Assembly (NCBI GenBank): GCA_039527025.1
Contig: BAAAJN010000010.1
Location: forward strand, 62,001-126,000
Source: Microlunatus lacustris
GTDB lineage: Bacteria; Actinomycetota; Actinomycetes; Propionibacteriales; Propionibacteriaceae
Direction: 5' to 3'
Length of the DNA: 64,000 nucleotides
This document shows positions 41,919 through 50,890 of this stretch, in pieces. A program made the translations under genes and the position numbers. Every line of letters begins with the position of its first letter. Position 1 is the stretch's first letter. Under the pieces are notes generated by a model. The model ran no database searches. It saw nothing but the letters and a program-made list of their open reading frames with translations, and was not told the origin of the DNA.

Positions 41919-43160
41919 ATGACCGAGCCCACGTCCGCTGCGCCCTCGCCGCTGGCCCCGCCCGAGCCGAGCCCGCTGACCCTGACCGCGGCGGCGCCGG
42001 CCCGTCCCGTCGCGGCCACCTCGGCCCCGGCGATGGCGCCCCAGGTGGACCCGGCCACGGTGCCGGCGCTGGACGCGAAGGTCGACGGCTTCCTCGACGC
42101 CCTGGCCGCCGCGCAGACCTGGTCCCCGCAGTTCACCGCCCAGGCCGAGAACGTCCGGGCGATGGGTGACGCCGACATCCGACGGGCCGCCGAGACGTCC
42201 AACCGGCTGCTGCAGGCCCCCGTCCGGGCGCTGCAGGAGGGCGGCCTGGCCGAGGGGTCGACCGTCGGGCAGACCCTGCTGGACCTGCGCCGGACCGTCG
42301 AGGAGCTGGACCCCAGCCAGGCCACCGGCACCCGCAAGCTGCTCGGCTTCCTGCCCTTCGGCGACAAGGTCGTCGACTACTTCCGCAAGTACCAGGCGGC
42401 CCAGAGCCACCTGGACGGCATCCTGCACAGCCTGCGCAACGGCCAGGACGAGCTGACCCGGGACAACGTCGCGCTCACCATGGAGAAGCAGCAGCTCTGG
42501 GCCGCCATGGGCCGGCTGAACTCCTACATCTACGTGGCGGAGCGGCTCGACGCCCGGCTGTCGGAGCAGATCGCCGCCCTCGAGCTCACCGACCCGGAGC
42601 GGGCGAAGGCCCTGAGCCAGGACGTGCTGTTCTACGTGCGGCAGAAGCACCAGGACCTGCTGACCCAGCTGGCCGTGGCCATCCAGAGCTACCTGGCCAT
42701 CGACGTGGTGATCAAGAACAACCTCGAGCTGATCAAGGGCGTCGACCGGGCCTCGACGACGACGGTCTCGGCCCTGCGCACCGCGGTCATCGTGGCCCAG
42801 GCGCTGAGCAGCCAGAAGCTGGTGCTCGACCAGATCGGTGCGCTGAACTCCACCACGTCCGACCTCATCCAACGGACGTCGGAGATGATGCGCGACAACT
42901 CCGCGCAGATCCAGCAGCAGGCCGCGTCCGCCACCATCGGGCTGCCCCAGCTGCAGGCCGCGTTCGCCAACATCTACGCCACCATGGACTCCATCGACGC
43001 CTTCAAGGCCGCGGCGCTGGACTCGATGGCCACCACGATCGGCACCCTGGAGTCCGAGGTCGACAAGTCCCGCGCCTACCTGGACCGGGTCTCGCGGCAG
43101 GACGCCCAGCTCGCGTCCGGCGCTCTCGACCTCGATCTGGCTCCCGGTGCCGGACGTTGA
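41919..43160 (+). CDS. telA: TelA-like toxic anion resistance protein
   Basis: 413 residues. After a Pro/Ala-rich N-terminus (about 60 residues) comes the long helical TelA domain, with LGFLPFGDKVVDYFRKYQAAQSHL near residue 145, LTRDNVALTMEKQQLW near 180 and YLAIDVVIKNNLELIKGVDRASTTTVSALRTA near 265 (split here only as landmarks). The family was named for tellurite resistance, but its biochemical function is unknown; it often travels with XpaC-like and Ter proteins. It is the first gene of a chain leading to PknG, which suggests a signalling or membrane-stress role. Confidence 0.88.
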   Translation: MTEPTSAAPSPLAPPEPSPLTLTAAAPARPVAATSAPAMAPQVDPATVPALDAKVDGFLDALAAAQTWSPQFTAQAENVRAMGDADIRRAAETSNRLLQAPVRALQEGGLAEGSTVGQTLLDLRRTVEELDPSQATGTRKLLGFLPFGDKVVDYFRKYQAAQSHLDGILHSLRNGQDELTRDNVALTMEKQQLWAAMGRLNSYIYVAERLDARLSEQIAALELTDPERAKALSQDVLFYVRQKHQDLLTQLAVAIQSYLAIDVVIKNNLELIKGVDRASTTTVSALRTAVIVAQALSSQKLVLDQIGALNSTTSDLIQRTSEMMRDNSAQIQQQAASATIGLPQLQAAFANIYATMDSIDAFKAAALDSMATTIGTLESEVDKSRAYLDRVSRQDAQLASGALDLDLAPGAGR

Positions 43161-43176
43161 CCAGCGGTCCGACGTC

Positions 43177-43725
43177 ATGGGGCTGAGGGACTGGTTCGCC
43201 CGGCTCGGCGGCCGGCCCGAGCCCGTCGTCGAGACCGCGCCGCACCCGCGCACCCCGACGGCGCAGGACATCGGCCGGGCGCTGGACGGGGTCGAGCAGC
43301 TGGTGGCCGGCGGCGCCGTGCCCCCCCTGGTCCAGTCCCGGGTCCGGCGCGTGGTGGGCACGGTCCGCGACACCGTGCCGCGGCTGCCGAACCTGGGCCC
43401 GGGCAGCGCGCAGGCCTACAGCGTGGTGGCCACCGCCACCGACTACCTGCCGCAGGCGCTCAGCAACTACACCCGGCTGCCCCGCGCCTGGGCCGACTCC
43501 CGGCCCATCGAGGGCGGCAAGACGTCGCTGATGCTGCTCGTCGACCAGCTCGACCTGCTGGCGTCGACGATGGACCAGATCCTCGACGCCGTCGTCCGGG
43601 TGGACGCCGACGCGCTGATCGCCCACGGCCGGTTCCTGCAGGCGAAGTTCGGCGCCCTGGCCGCACCGGCCCCACTCGACGCGGCTCCTGCCGAGGCGCC
43701 GCGCAGCAGCCTGGATCTGCCGTGA
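43177..43725 (+). CDS. XpaC-like helical protein
   Basis: About 182 residues from the ATG at 43177; a GTG at 43147 is possible. The middle part, YLPQALSNYTRLPRAW, resembles the conserved block of XpaC proteins, which pair with TelA in many genomes. It is otherwise helical with no membrane segment. The gene is 16 bases after telA and overlaps the AAA+ gene by four bases. The function is unknown; a TelA partner is the best inference. Confidence 0.65.
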   Translation: MGLRDWFARLGGRPEPVVETAPHPRTPTAQDIGRALDGVEQLVAGGAVPPLVQSRVRRVVGTVRDTVPRLPNLGPGSAQAYSVVATATDYLPQALSNYTRLPRAWADSRPIEGGKTSLMLLVDQLDLLASTMDQILDAVVRVDADALIAHGRFLQAKFGALAAPAPLDAAPAEAPRSSLDLP

Positions 43726-44918
43726 CCGGCCAGGACCGCCCGGACCCGACCGGGCTGCGGGCCGTGCTGGCCGAGGCGCTGGACCGGATCACCGCACTCC
43801 GGGCGCAGCAGGACGGCATCACCACCGCGGACCCGCGGGGCAGCTCGCTGGACCTGGACCCGTTCGCCCCGCTGCTGCCCGGCGCCTTCCCGGGGATCGG
43901 CGGCTCGCCCGCTCCGCGGCCTGAGCCTGGTGCCCCGCGGCCTGAGCCTGTCGAAGGCCCTTCGACGGGCTCAGGGAGCGATGGTGACGCCGTCCCGGCG
44001 CCAGCCGTCCCCGAGCCGTCGACCACCGCCGCCATCCCCGAGCAGCCCCCGGCCCGGCCGCTCGCCGAGCTGCTCGCCGAGCTCGACGCGCTGACCGGGC
44101 TGGCCGAGGTGAAGGCCGAGATCCACCGCCAGGTCGCGGTGCTCCGGGTCGAGAAGCTGCGCGCCGAGGCCGGGCTCAGGGCTCCGACGATCACCCGGCA
44201 CCTCGTCTTCGTCGGCAACCCCGGCACCGGCAAGACGACGGTCGCCCGGCTGGTCGGCGGCATCTACCGCGCCCTCGGGCTGCTCTCCACCGGGACGCTG
44301 GTGGAGGTCGACCGCTCCGAGCTGGTCGCGGGCTACCTGGGGCAGACGGCCACCAAGACCGCCGACGTCGTGGCCTCGGCCGCCGGCGGGGTGCTGTTCA
44401 TCGACGAGGCCTACAGCCTGGCCGGGGACCAGTACGGCCGCGAGGCCGTCGACACCCTGGTCAAGGAGATGGAGGACCGGCGCGACGACCTGGTGCTCAT
44501 CGTCGCCGGCTACCCCGACCCGATGGTCGCCTTCATCGCCCAGAACCCCGGGCTGGCCAGTCGCTTCCGCACCACCATCGAGTTCGCCGACTACAGCGAC
44601 GAGGAGCTGGTGGCCATCCTGGGCGGGATGGCCGCGGCGGCCGACTACGACCTCGCCGAGGGCTGCGTCGAGCGTTTCCGCGCCAGGCTGGCCGCCACCC
44701 CGCGGGGACCGTCCTTCGGCAACGGACGGTTCGCCCGCAACCTGCTGGAGGCCGCCGTCGGCCGGCACGCCTGGCGGTTGCGCGAGGTCCAGGAGCCGAG
44801 CCTGGAGCAGCTCCGCACCCTGGCGCCCGAGGACTTCGACGACGCCTCGGACGCGGTCCCCGAGCTCGGGCACCCGGCCGACGTCACCGTGGGTCCCGAG
44901 CCGGAGGAGGCGCCGTGA
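43722..44918 (+). CDS. AAA+ ATPase of the CbbX/SpoVK type
   Basis: 398 residues. A low-complexity linker (to about residue 105) precedes one AAA+ module: GLAEVKAEIHRQV near 125, Walker A GNPGTGKTTVARL near 165, Walker B GVLFIDEAYSL near 225, and sensor regions around IVAGYPD and the arginine of LASRFRTTIEF. It resembles CbbX and the C-terminal domain of EccA, which remodel partner proteins. The linker contains a copy of the dispersed palindromic repeat (43941-43975), read in frame as Pro-Glu-Pro-Val-Glu-Gly-Pro-Ser. GTGA overlaps join it to both neighbours. Confidence 0.85.
   Translation: MTGQDRPDPTGLRAVLAEALDRITALRAQQDGITTADPRGSSLDLDPFAPLLPGAFPGIGGSPAPRPEPGAPRPEPVEGPSTGSGSDGDAVPAPAVPEPSTTAAIPEQPPARPLAELLAELDALTGLAEVKAEIHRQVAVLRVEKLRAEAGLRAPTITRHLVFVGNPGTGKTTVARLVGGIYRALGLLSTGTLVEVDRSELVAGYLGQTATKTADVVASAAGGVLFIDEAYSLAGDQYGREAVDTLVKEMEDRRDDLVLIVAGYPDPMVAFIAQNPGLASRFRTTIEFADYSDEELVAILGGMAAAADYDLAEGCVERFRARLAATPRGPSFGNGRFARNLLEAAVGRHAWRLREVQEPSLEQLRTLAPEDFDDASDAVPELGHPADVTVGPEPEEAP
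43941..43975. repeat. dispersed palindromic repeat inside a coding sequence
   Basis: Arms CCTGAGCCTGTCGAAGG and CTTCGACGGGCTCAGG form a near-perfect hairpin. A partial copy (CCTGAGCCTGG) precedes it at about 43920. Other copies are at 52007-52030, 52052-52086 and 55770-55804. This copy is translated within the linker of the AAA+ protein. Confidence 0.85.
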
Positions 44919-46243
44919 GCCAGCCCGTCCCCGCGGCCGGGGTGGCCACCGCCCCGGCCCCGGCCCCGGCCCCGGCCCCCTCGCCCGCCGTCCCGGGGAC
45001 CGCACCCGCCGGCCAGCTCGCACCGGCCGCCGCCCCGACGGGGCGCGCGCCCCTGAGCACCCCGCAGCGGTTGCAGCTGCTCAGCGGCGGGATGACCGGT
45101 CTCGGCGTGCTCGTCGCGCTCGCCGGCGTGGTCACCTTCGGCCTGCTGGCCGTCCTGCTCGGCCGGGCCGAGGCCGACACCGAGCAGCTGGTCCGCGTGC
45201 AGTCCATCCAGACCAACCTGCTCAGCGCCGACGCCACCGCCACCAACGCCTTCCTGGTCGGCGGCCTGGAGCCGGCTGAGCAGCGCGCGACCTACGACGA
45301 GGCGATGAGCGCCACCAGCGGGCTGATCGCCGACGCCGCCCAGGCCCAACCCGCCGACGCCGCCGCCCTGGCCGTGCTCAACCAGCAGGTGCTGGACTAC
45401 CAGGGCTCCATCGAGCAGGCCCGGGCCAACAACCGGCAGGGCTTCCCGGTCGGCGCCCAGTACCTGCGCGCCGCCAGCGCCTCCCTCCGCAGCTCCGCGC
45501 TACCCGTGCTGGACGAGCTGGTGGCGGCCAACGCCGAGCGCGCCGGCAGCCGGATGCGGGTCGGCGGCGGTGCCGTCTTCCCCGTCGTCGTCACCCTGGG
45601 CCTGGTGGGGCTGGTGCTGGCCCAGCTGTGGCTGGCCCGCCGCTTCCACCGCCGGATCAACCCCGGTGTGCTGGCCGCGACGGTGGTGCTGGCCGTCGCC
45701 CTGCTGGCCTCGGTCGTCGGCCTGGTCCGGTTGGCCGACGACGTCCGCGGCATCCGGGCCGGCTCGTTCGCCGACGTCAACGCCGCCTCCGGCGCCCGGA
45801 TCGGCGCCAACGACGCCAAGGCCAACGAGAGCCTGACGCTGGTCGCCCGCGGTTCCGGTGGTGCCTTCGAGGCCGCCTGGGCCGCGTCGGCGGGTCGAGT
45901 GGAGGAGCAGCTCGGCGTGCTGGGCGAGGACCCGCTGGAGACGGCGTGGGGCGAGTACGCCACCACCCACCAGCAGATCCGCGAGCTCGACGACGGCGGC
46001 CGCTGGGACGACGCGGTGGCGCTGGCCACCGGGACCGCGGCGGAGCAGGCCAACGGGCGCTTCGCCGTCGTCGACGCCGGTCTCGCCGAGGAGCTGCAGA
46101 CCTCCGGCGCCGAGACCGGGAACGCCCTGGCCGGGCGGCTGCCGGGCCTGGTCACCGCCGCCGTGCTCAGCCTGCTCGCCGGGACCGCCGTCGCCCTGCT
46201 GGGTCGTCGCGGCATCGCCACCCGGCTGCGGGAGTACCGGTGA
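44915..46243 (+). CDS. glnX: GlnX-like four-helix membrane sensor
   Basis: 442 residues, close to mycobacterial GlnX in length and layout. A Pro/Ala-rich cytosolic start is followed by a helix at about residues 60-83, an external helical domain, a helix pair (VVVTLGLVGLVLAQLWL near 210-230 and VLAATVVLAVALLASVVGLV near 250-270), a second external domain and a last helix (LVTAAVLSLLAGTAVALL near 410). In mycobacteria GlnX links the amino-acid-binding GlnH outside the cell to PknG inside. The order glnX-glnH-pknG is kept here with one gene inserted. GTGA overlaps occur on both sides. Confidence 0.8.
   Translation: MSQPVPAAGVATAPAPAPAPAPSPAVPGTAPAGQLAPAAAPTGRAPLSTPQRLQLLSGGMTGLGVLVALAGVVTFGLLAVLLGRAEADTEQLVRVQSIQTNLLSADATATNAFLVGGLEPAEQRATYDEAMSATSGLIADAAQAQPADAAALAVLNQQVLDYQGSIEQARANNRQGFPVGAQYLRAASASLRSSALPVLDELVAANAERAGSRMRVGGGAVFPVVVTLGLVGLVLAQLWLARRFHRRINPGVLAATVVLAVALLASVVGLVRLADDVRGIRAGSFADVNAASGARIGANDAKANESLTLVARGSGGAFEAAWAASAGRVEEQLGVLGEDPLETAWGEYATTHQQIRELDDGGRWDDAVALATGTAAEQANGRFAVVDAGLAEELQTSGAETGNALAGRLPGLVTAAVLSLLAGTAVALLGRRGIATRLREYR
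44956..44979 (+). repeat. GGCCCC hexamer repeat, four units
   Basis: Four exact units in the N-terminal part of the glnX-like gene, read as Ala-Pro repeats. The same hexamer occurs at 6979-7008 in another reading frame. Confidence 0.7.
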
Positions 46244-47235
46244 GCCGGCTGCTGGGCGTGCGGCGGTCCCGGCTGCGGGCCGCGCTCGCCGCCGGCGTCC
46301 TGCTGGGCCTGCTGCCGGCCTGCGGGGTGCTGGCCGACGAGCCGACGCCCCTGCCGCCCGCTCCGTCCAGCACCGCAGCCCCCTCGGCACCGCCCGCCGC
46401 GGCCCCGACCGCCTGCGACGACGCGCTGCAGTCCTACGCCCCGGACGGCCCGCTGCCCGATCCCGACGACCTGCCGGCCGGCTCGACGATGGCGAAGATC
46501 CGGGAGCGGGGGCGGCTGGTGGCCGGCGTCTCGGCCGACACCTTCCTGCTGGGCTCGCGCAACCCGCTCAACGGCCGCGTCGAGGGCTTCGACATCGACC
46601 TGGTCAAGGCGGTGGCCGAGGCCATCTTCGGCGACGAGGACCGCTACCAGCTGCGGGTCATCACCGCCGCCGACCGCATCCCGCTGCTGGAGAGCGGCGA
46701 GGTCGACCTGGTCGCCCGCAACATGACGATCACCTGCGACCGCTGGACCCAGATCGCCTTCTCCAGCGAGTACTACCGCTCCGGCCAGAAGATCCTGGTG
46801 CGTCGGGGCTCCGGGATCACCTCGCTGGCCCAGCTGGCCGGCACCCGGGTGTGCGCGCCGCGCAGCACCTCCAGCCTGACCAACCTCCGCGAGCGGGCCC
46901 CGGAGGCCGAGGCCGTGGAGTCCGACAGCCACACCGGCTGCCTGGTGCTGTTCCAGTCGGGGCAGGTCGACGCCATCACCGGCGACGACACGGTGCTGGC
47001 CGGGCTGGCCGCCCAGGACCCCTACGCCGTCGTCCCCCGGCAGAAGGCGTTCACCGCCGAGCCGTACGGGCTGGGCATGAACGCCGACGACGTCGACCTG
47101 GTCCGCTTCGTCAACGCCCGGCTGGCCCAGATGCGCGGCAACGGGGAGTGGAAGGCCATCTACGACCGCTGGCTGGCCGAGCCGCTGGGCCCGGCCCCCG
47201 CACCGCCCAAGGCCGTGTACGGGAGGGAACGGTGA
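46240..47235 (+). CDS. glnH: GlnH-like amino-acid-binding lipoprotein
   Basis: 331 residues. A basic, hydrophobic signal ends in the lipobox LLPACG near residue 28, so the protein is probably anchored outside the membrane. The mature part is a family 3 solute-binding domain: LVAGVSADTFLLGSRNP, GFDIDLVKAVAEAIFGD, LVARNMTITCDRW and SGQVDAITGDDTVLAG. In mycobacteria GlnH binds aspartate and glutamate and signals through GlnX to PknG. No amino-acid permease or transport ATPase is adjacent, which supports sensing rather than uptake. Confidence 0.88.
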   Translation: MSRLLGVRRSRLRAALAAGVLLGLLPACGVLADEPTPLPPAPSSTAAPSAPPAAAPTACDDALQSYAPDGPLPDPDDLPAGSTMAKIRERGRLVAGVSADTFLLGSRNPLNGRVEGFDIDLVKAVAEAIFGDEDRYQLRVITAADRIPLLESGEVDLVARNMTITCDRWTQIAFSSEYYRSGQKILVRRGSGITSLAQLAGTRVCAPRSTSSLTNLRERAPEAEAVESDSHTGCLVLFQSGQVDAITGDDTVLAGLAAQDPYAVVPRQKAFTAEPYGLGMNADDVDLVRFVNARLAQMRGNGEWKAIYDRWLAEPLGPAPAPPKAVYGRER

Positions 47236-48467
47236 GCCTGCCGGCCCCCGCCGCCCCGGCGGGACGGCCCGGACCGGCCGCCGAGGGGGGGACGGTCATC
47301 GCGCCGGCGGCGCCCGGGCGGCTCGGCACGGCGCTGGCCCTCGACGCCGCCGCCCGCTACCTGCCCGCGCTGGACCGGTGGGTGACCGCCCGGCGGACCG
47401 AGCTCGACGCCCTGGACCGGGCGGCGCTCGCCTCCCCGCACGGGTCGGCGGCCACCGCCGACCTGCTGCTCTCGATGGCCCTGTGGAAGTCCGTCGCCGA
47501 CCGTGCCGCCCTGCTGGCCGCCACCTGGGCGGGTGGCCGGGTCGGCCCGGTCGAGCAGGAACGGCTCTCCACCCTGGTCTGGGGGCGGCTGGACACCCGG
47601 ATGACCGCGCCGGGCAGTCCGGCCGGGGTCGCGGAGATGGCGGCCGGGCTGGCCGTGTCGCTGCCCGAGGCCTGCCGGCTCTCCGACGCGCTGGTGGCCT
47701 CGCTTCGGGTGCGGCTGGGACTGGACCTCTCCGTCGCCGAGGTGACGGCCCGGCTGCGCGCGCTGCGCGCGCAGCTGGAGCGGATCCGCGAGCAGGTCGG
47801 CACCGAGCCGCCCGGTACCCACCAGCAGCAGGGGGCGGCGACCGCCGCCCGGCTGGCCCGGCGGCTGGCCGAGGTCGGCGACAAGGCCGGCCGCGGCGGC
47901 GACGTCAACGGCCTGCTGGGTCCGCTGGAGATCGAGGCGTCCACCACCGAGCGCGACCTCATCGTCGGGGCGGCCCGTCGCCGGGAGGCCGCGTCCCGGC
48001 TGGACCGGGCGCGCAGCCTGCGCACCGAGCTGGAGGCCCGGGAGGCGGCCCTGCGCCAGCTGGTGCAGCGCTGCGTGGAGACCGTCGACCCCGCGCCGCG
48101 CTACGCCGTGCCCGACGTCTCCGCGCTGGGCCCGGTGCCCAACACCCCGACCGCCCTGGACGCCTACCTGCGCCGGCTCGAGCAGGTCTCCCGGGCGATG
48201 TCGGTCGTCCAGGACGCCTACGGGCAGGCGCTGCGGGACCACGAGGAGCTGGTCGCGCGGCTGGACGCCCTGCGGGCCAAGGCGACGGCCCTCGGCGTCG
48301 CCGACCAGCCCGACCTCCGCCGGGGGCACGCCCTGACCGCCGAGACGCTGGCCCGACGCCCCTGCCCGGTGCGCATCGCCGAGCAGCTGGTGGCCCTCTA
48401 CCTCAGCTACCTGGGCGCCGCGACGGCCACCGCCCCGCCGTCCCTCCCGAAGGAGCCGCACCCGTGA
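47232..48467 (+). CDS. unknown helical protein in the PknG operon
   Basis: 411 residues, almost entirely predicted helix, with long stretches of heptad-like Leu/Arg/Glu spacing (for example RLRALRAQLERIREQVG near residue 180 and LRTELEAREAALRQLVQRC near 265). There is no signal peptide, membrane helix or enzyme motif. I do not recognise the family. It overlaps glnH and pknG by four bases each, so it is probably a partner of the kinase or a scaffold between kinase and membrane. Confidence 0.75.
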   Translation: MSLPAPAAPAGRPGPAAEGGTVIAPAAPGRLGTALALDAAARYLPALDRWVTARRTELDALDRAALASPHGSAATADLLLSMALWKSVADRAALLAATWAGGRVGPVEQERLSTLVWGRLDTRMTAPGSPAGVAEMAAGLAVSLPEACRLSDALVASLRVRLGLDLSVAEVTARLRALRAQLERIREQVGTEPPGTHQQQGAATAARLARRLAEVGDKAGRGGDVNGLLGPLEIEASTTERDLIVGAARRREAASRLDRARSLRTELEAREAALRQLVQRCVETVDPAPRYAVPDVSALGPVPNTPTALDAYLRRLEQVSRAMSVVQDAYGQALRDHEELVARLDALRAKATALGVADQPDLRRGHALTAETLARRPCPVRIAEQLVALYLSYLGAATATAPPSLPKEPHP

Positions 48468-50890
48468 CCGCCTGCACCGAACCCGGCTGCTCCGGGTCCT
48501 ACGTCGACGGCTACTGCGACGTCTGCGGCTCGCCCGAGGCCACGCCGACCGCGCCACCGGTCGGCACCCCGACCGGAGCCGCCCCGGTTGCCGTCGGGCT
48601 GGCGCCCGGACGCTGCGCCCAGCCCGGCTGCACCGGGTCCTACGTCGACGGCTACTGCGACGTCTGCGGCTCACCGAGCCCGCCCGGTGTCGAGCCCGCA
48701 CCGGGCTCGGGACCTCGGCCGGCCGCGACCGGCGGACCCGAGCACCCGCTCGACGACGGCAGCGCCACCGGACCGGCCGGGGCCGCCTCCACCCGCACCC
48801 GGGGATCCAGCCGGCTCGACTCCGCGGCCCTCGGCTCCCGCCGGGCGGCCTCGTCCGGCTCCCAGATCACCACCCGCGTCCGCTCCAGCTCGACCCGGAT
48901 GCGGGCGGCCCGGCTCGGCGCCGGGCTGACCCGGGTCCCGCCGGCCCCGGTGGTGGACGCCTCCCAGGCGGTGATGGCCGACCCCGTCGTCCCCGAGGAC
49001 AAGCGCACCTGCTCGGTCTGCGGGAACGCGGTCGGCCGCTCCCGAGACGGTCGGCCGGGCCGGCCCGAGGGGTTCTGCCCGCGCTGCGGCAGCGCCTACT
49101 CCTTCACCCCGAAGCTCCGCGCCGGCGACGTGGTGGCCGACCAGTACGAGGTGGCCGGCTGCCTGGCGCACGGCGGGCTCGGCTGGATCTACCTGGCCCG
49201 GGACCGGAACGTCTCCAACCGCTGGGTCGTCCTCAAGGGCCTGCTGAACACCGGCGACGCCGACGCGCTGGCGGTGGCCATCGTCGAGCAGCAGTTCCTC
49301 GCCCAGGTCGAGCACCCGCTGATCGTCGAGATCTACAACTTCGTCACCCACGACTCCGGCGACGGTCAGCAGGCCGGCTACATCGTGATGGAGTACGTCG
49401 GCGGGGTCTCGCTCAAGCAGATCCTCAAGGCCCGGATGCGCGCCAACGGGGGCACCTTCGACCCGCTGCCCGTCGACCAGGCGCTGGCCTACATCCTCGA
49501 GGTGCTGCCCGCCTTCAGCTACCTGCACGACCTCGGCCTCGTCTACTGCGACTTCAAGCCCGACAACCTCATCCAGGTCGGCGACGCGGTCAAGCTGATC
49601 GATCTCGGCGGCGTCCGCCGGCTCGACGACGACGACTCCGCCATCTACGGCACCGTCGGCTACCAGGCGCCGGAGGTGGCCCGGCTGGGCACCAGCGTGG
49701 CCTCCGACATCTACACCATCGGCCGCACGCTCGTCGTGCTGATGACGGAGTTCCGCGGCTACCAGACGCGCTACGTCGCCAGCCTGCCGCCGGTCGAGGA
49801 GACGCCGCTGTTCGTCCGGCACGACTCGCTGTACCGCCTGGTGGCCAAGGCCTGCGCCCCCGAGCCCGCCGACCGGTTCGCGTCGGTCGACGAGCTCCGG
49901 GTGCAGCTGCTCGGCGTCCTCCGCGAGGTGGTGGCCGAGCAGACCCCCGGCACCGCGCTCACCTCGGCGGCCAGCGTGCTCTTCGAGGCGCCGGCGGTGC
50001 TCGGGTCGACGCTGGAGTGGGACGCGCTGCCGGCGCTGCGGGTCGACACCAGCGACTCCCAGTACGGCCGGCTGGAGGACGCGGCGGCCGTCGACGACCC
50101 GGTCGAGCAGCTGCGGCGGCTGGCCGACGCCCCGCAGACGTCCCCGGAGATCTGGCTGGCGCGCGGCCGGGCGGCGCTGGCGCTGCGCCGCCCGCAGGAC
50201 GTCGACCACTGCGTGGAGGCGATGCTGGCCGACGACCCCTGGGAGTGGCGGGCGGTCTGGCTGAGCGGGCTGTCGGCGTTGCAGCGCCGGGACCACCGCG
50301 CCGCGCAGGCGGCGTTCAACGCGGTGTACGGGCAGGTGCCGGGCGAGCTCGCGCCCAAGCTGGCGCTGGCCCTGGCCTGCGAGCGCGGCGGCGAGGACGT
50401 GGTGGCCGAGAACCTCTACCGCACCTGCGCCGGCACCGACGCCAACTACGTCGCGCCGGCGGCGTTCGGGCTGGCGCGGATCCGTCGGGCCCGCGGTGAC
50501 GTCGCCGGGGCCGTCGCGGCACTGGACCTGGTGCCCTCCACCAGCCGCGGCTACACCGACGCCCGCCGGCTGCGCGCGTCCTCCCTGGCTGAGGACGGCG
50601 ACGGCCTGCCCGCGCTGGGCCAGGCGATGGACAGCCTGGGCGGGGTCCGGCTCGACCCGCAGGAGGAGGCGCGGCTGAGCGTCCAGATCCTGACCCGGGC
50701 GCTGAGCCTGGTCGACCAGGGCGGACCCCGCGACGACCTCCGGATCGGCACCCACCCCGCCCGCTCGGAGGAGCTGCGCGACGGGCTGGAGGCGGCCTAC
50801 CGGCGGTGGGCCGCCACGGAGTCCGACGAGCATCGCCGCTGGTCGCTGGTGGACCAGGCCAACGAGGTGCGAAGGTGGACCCTGCGATGA
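48464..50890 (+). CDS. pknG: PknG-type serine/threonine kinase with zinc modules and TPR tail
   Basis: 808 residues. Two near-identical N-terminal zinc modules (Cys 4, 9, 18, 21 and Cys 51, 56, 65, 68) precede a Ser/Arg-rich linker, the rubredoxin-like site of PknG (Cys 183, 186, 205, 208), the kinase domain (about 223-500) and a TPR-like C-terminal half. Catalytic Lys is near 258, YCDFKPDN near 361-368 replaces HRD-x-x-x-x-N but keeps Asp, and DLG (380-382) replaces DFG, both normal for PknG. In mycobacteria PknG phosphorylates the FHA protein GarA and so controls glutamate metabolism. The doubled zinc modules are an addition to the usual plan. A PP2C phosphatase gene overlaps its stop (ATGA). 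Confidence 0.92.
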   Translation: MTACTEPGCSGSYVDGYCDVCGSPEATPTAPPVGTPTGAAPVAVGLAPGRCAQPGCTGSYVDGYCDVCGSPSPPGVEPAPGSGPRPAATGGPEHPLDDGSATGPAGAASTRTRGSSRLDSAALGSRRAASSGSQITTRVRSSSTRMRAARLGAGLTRVPPAPVVDASQAVMADPVVPEDKRTCSVCGNAVGRSRDGRPGRPEGFCPRCGSAYSFTPKLRAGDVVADQYEVAGCLAHGGLGWIYLARDRNVSNRWVVLKGLLNTGDADALAVAIVEQQFLAQVEHPLIVEIYNFVTHDSGDGQQAGYIVMEYVGGVSLKQILKARMRANGGTFDPLPVDQALAYILEVLPAFSYLHDLGLVYCDFKPDNLIQVGDAVKLIDLGGVRRLDDDDSAIYGTVGYQAPEVARLGTSVASDIYTIGRTLVVLMTEFRGYQTRYVASLPPVEETPLFVRHDSLYRLVAKACAPEPADRFASVDELRVQLLGVLREVVAEQTPGTALTSAASVLFEAPAVLGSTLEWDALPALRVDTSDSQYGRLEDAAAVDDPVEQLRRLADAPQTSPEIWLARGRAALALRRPQDVDHCVEAMLADDPWEWRAVWLSGLSALQRRDHRAAQAAFNAVYGQVPGELAPKLALALACERGGEDVVAENLYRTCAGTDANYVAPAAFGLARIRRARGDVAGAVAALDLVPSTSRGYTDARRLRASSLAEDGDGLPALGQAMDSLGGVRLDPQEEARLSVQILTRALSLVDQGGPRDDLRIGTHPARSEELRDGLEAAYRRWAATESDEHRRWSLVDQANEVRRWTLR
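48482..48674 (+). repeat. tandem duplication of a zinc-module coding segment
   Basis: About 50 bases starting at 48482 recur at 48623 with two mismatches, offset by 141 bases (47 codons). Both encode Cys-x4-Cys-x8-Cys-x2-Cys. The near identity at DNA level indicates a recent duplication or conversion. Confidence 0.8.

Noticed and set aside
46240..47235. An amino-acid ABC importer based on GlnH
   Set aside because: No permease or ATPase of the polar amino acid family is adjacent; the neighbours are the GlnX-like sensor and PknG.
49544..49620. PknG as an inactive pseudokinase because HRD and DFG are altered
   Set aside because: The catalytic Lys, Asp, Asn and metal Asp are present; YCD and DLG variants are normal in active PknG proteins.
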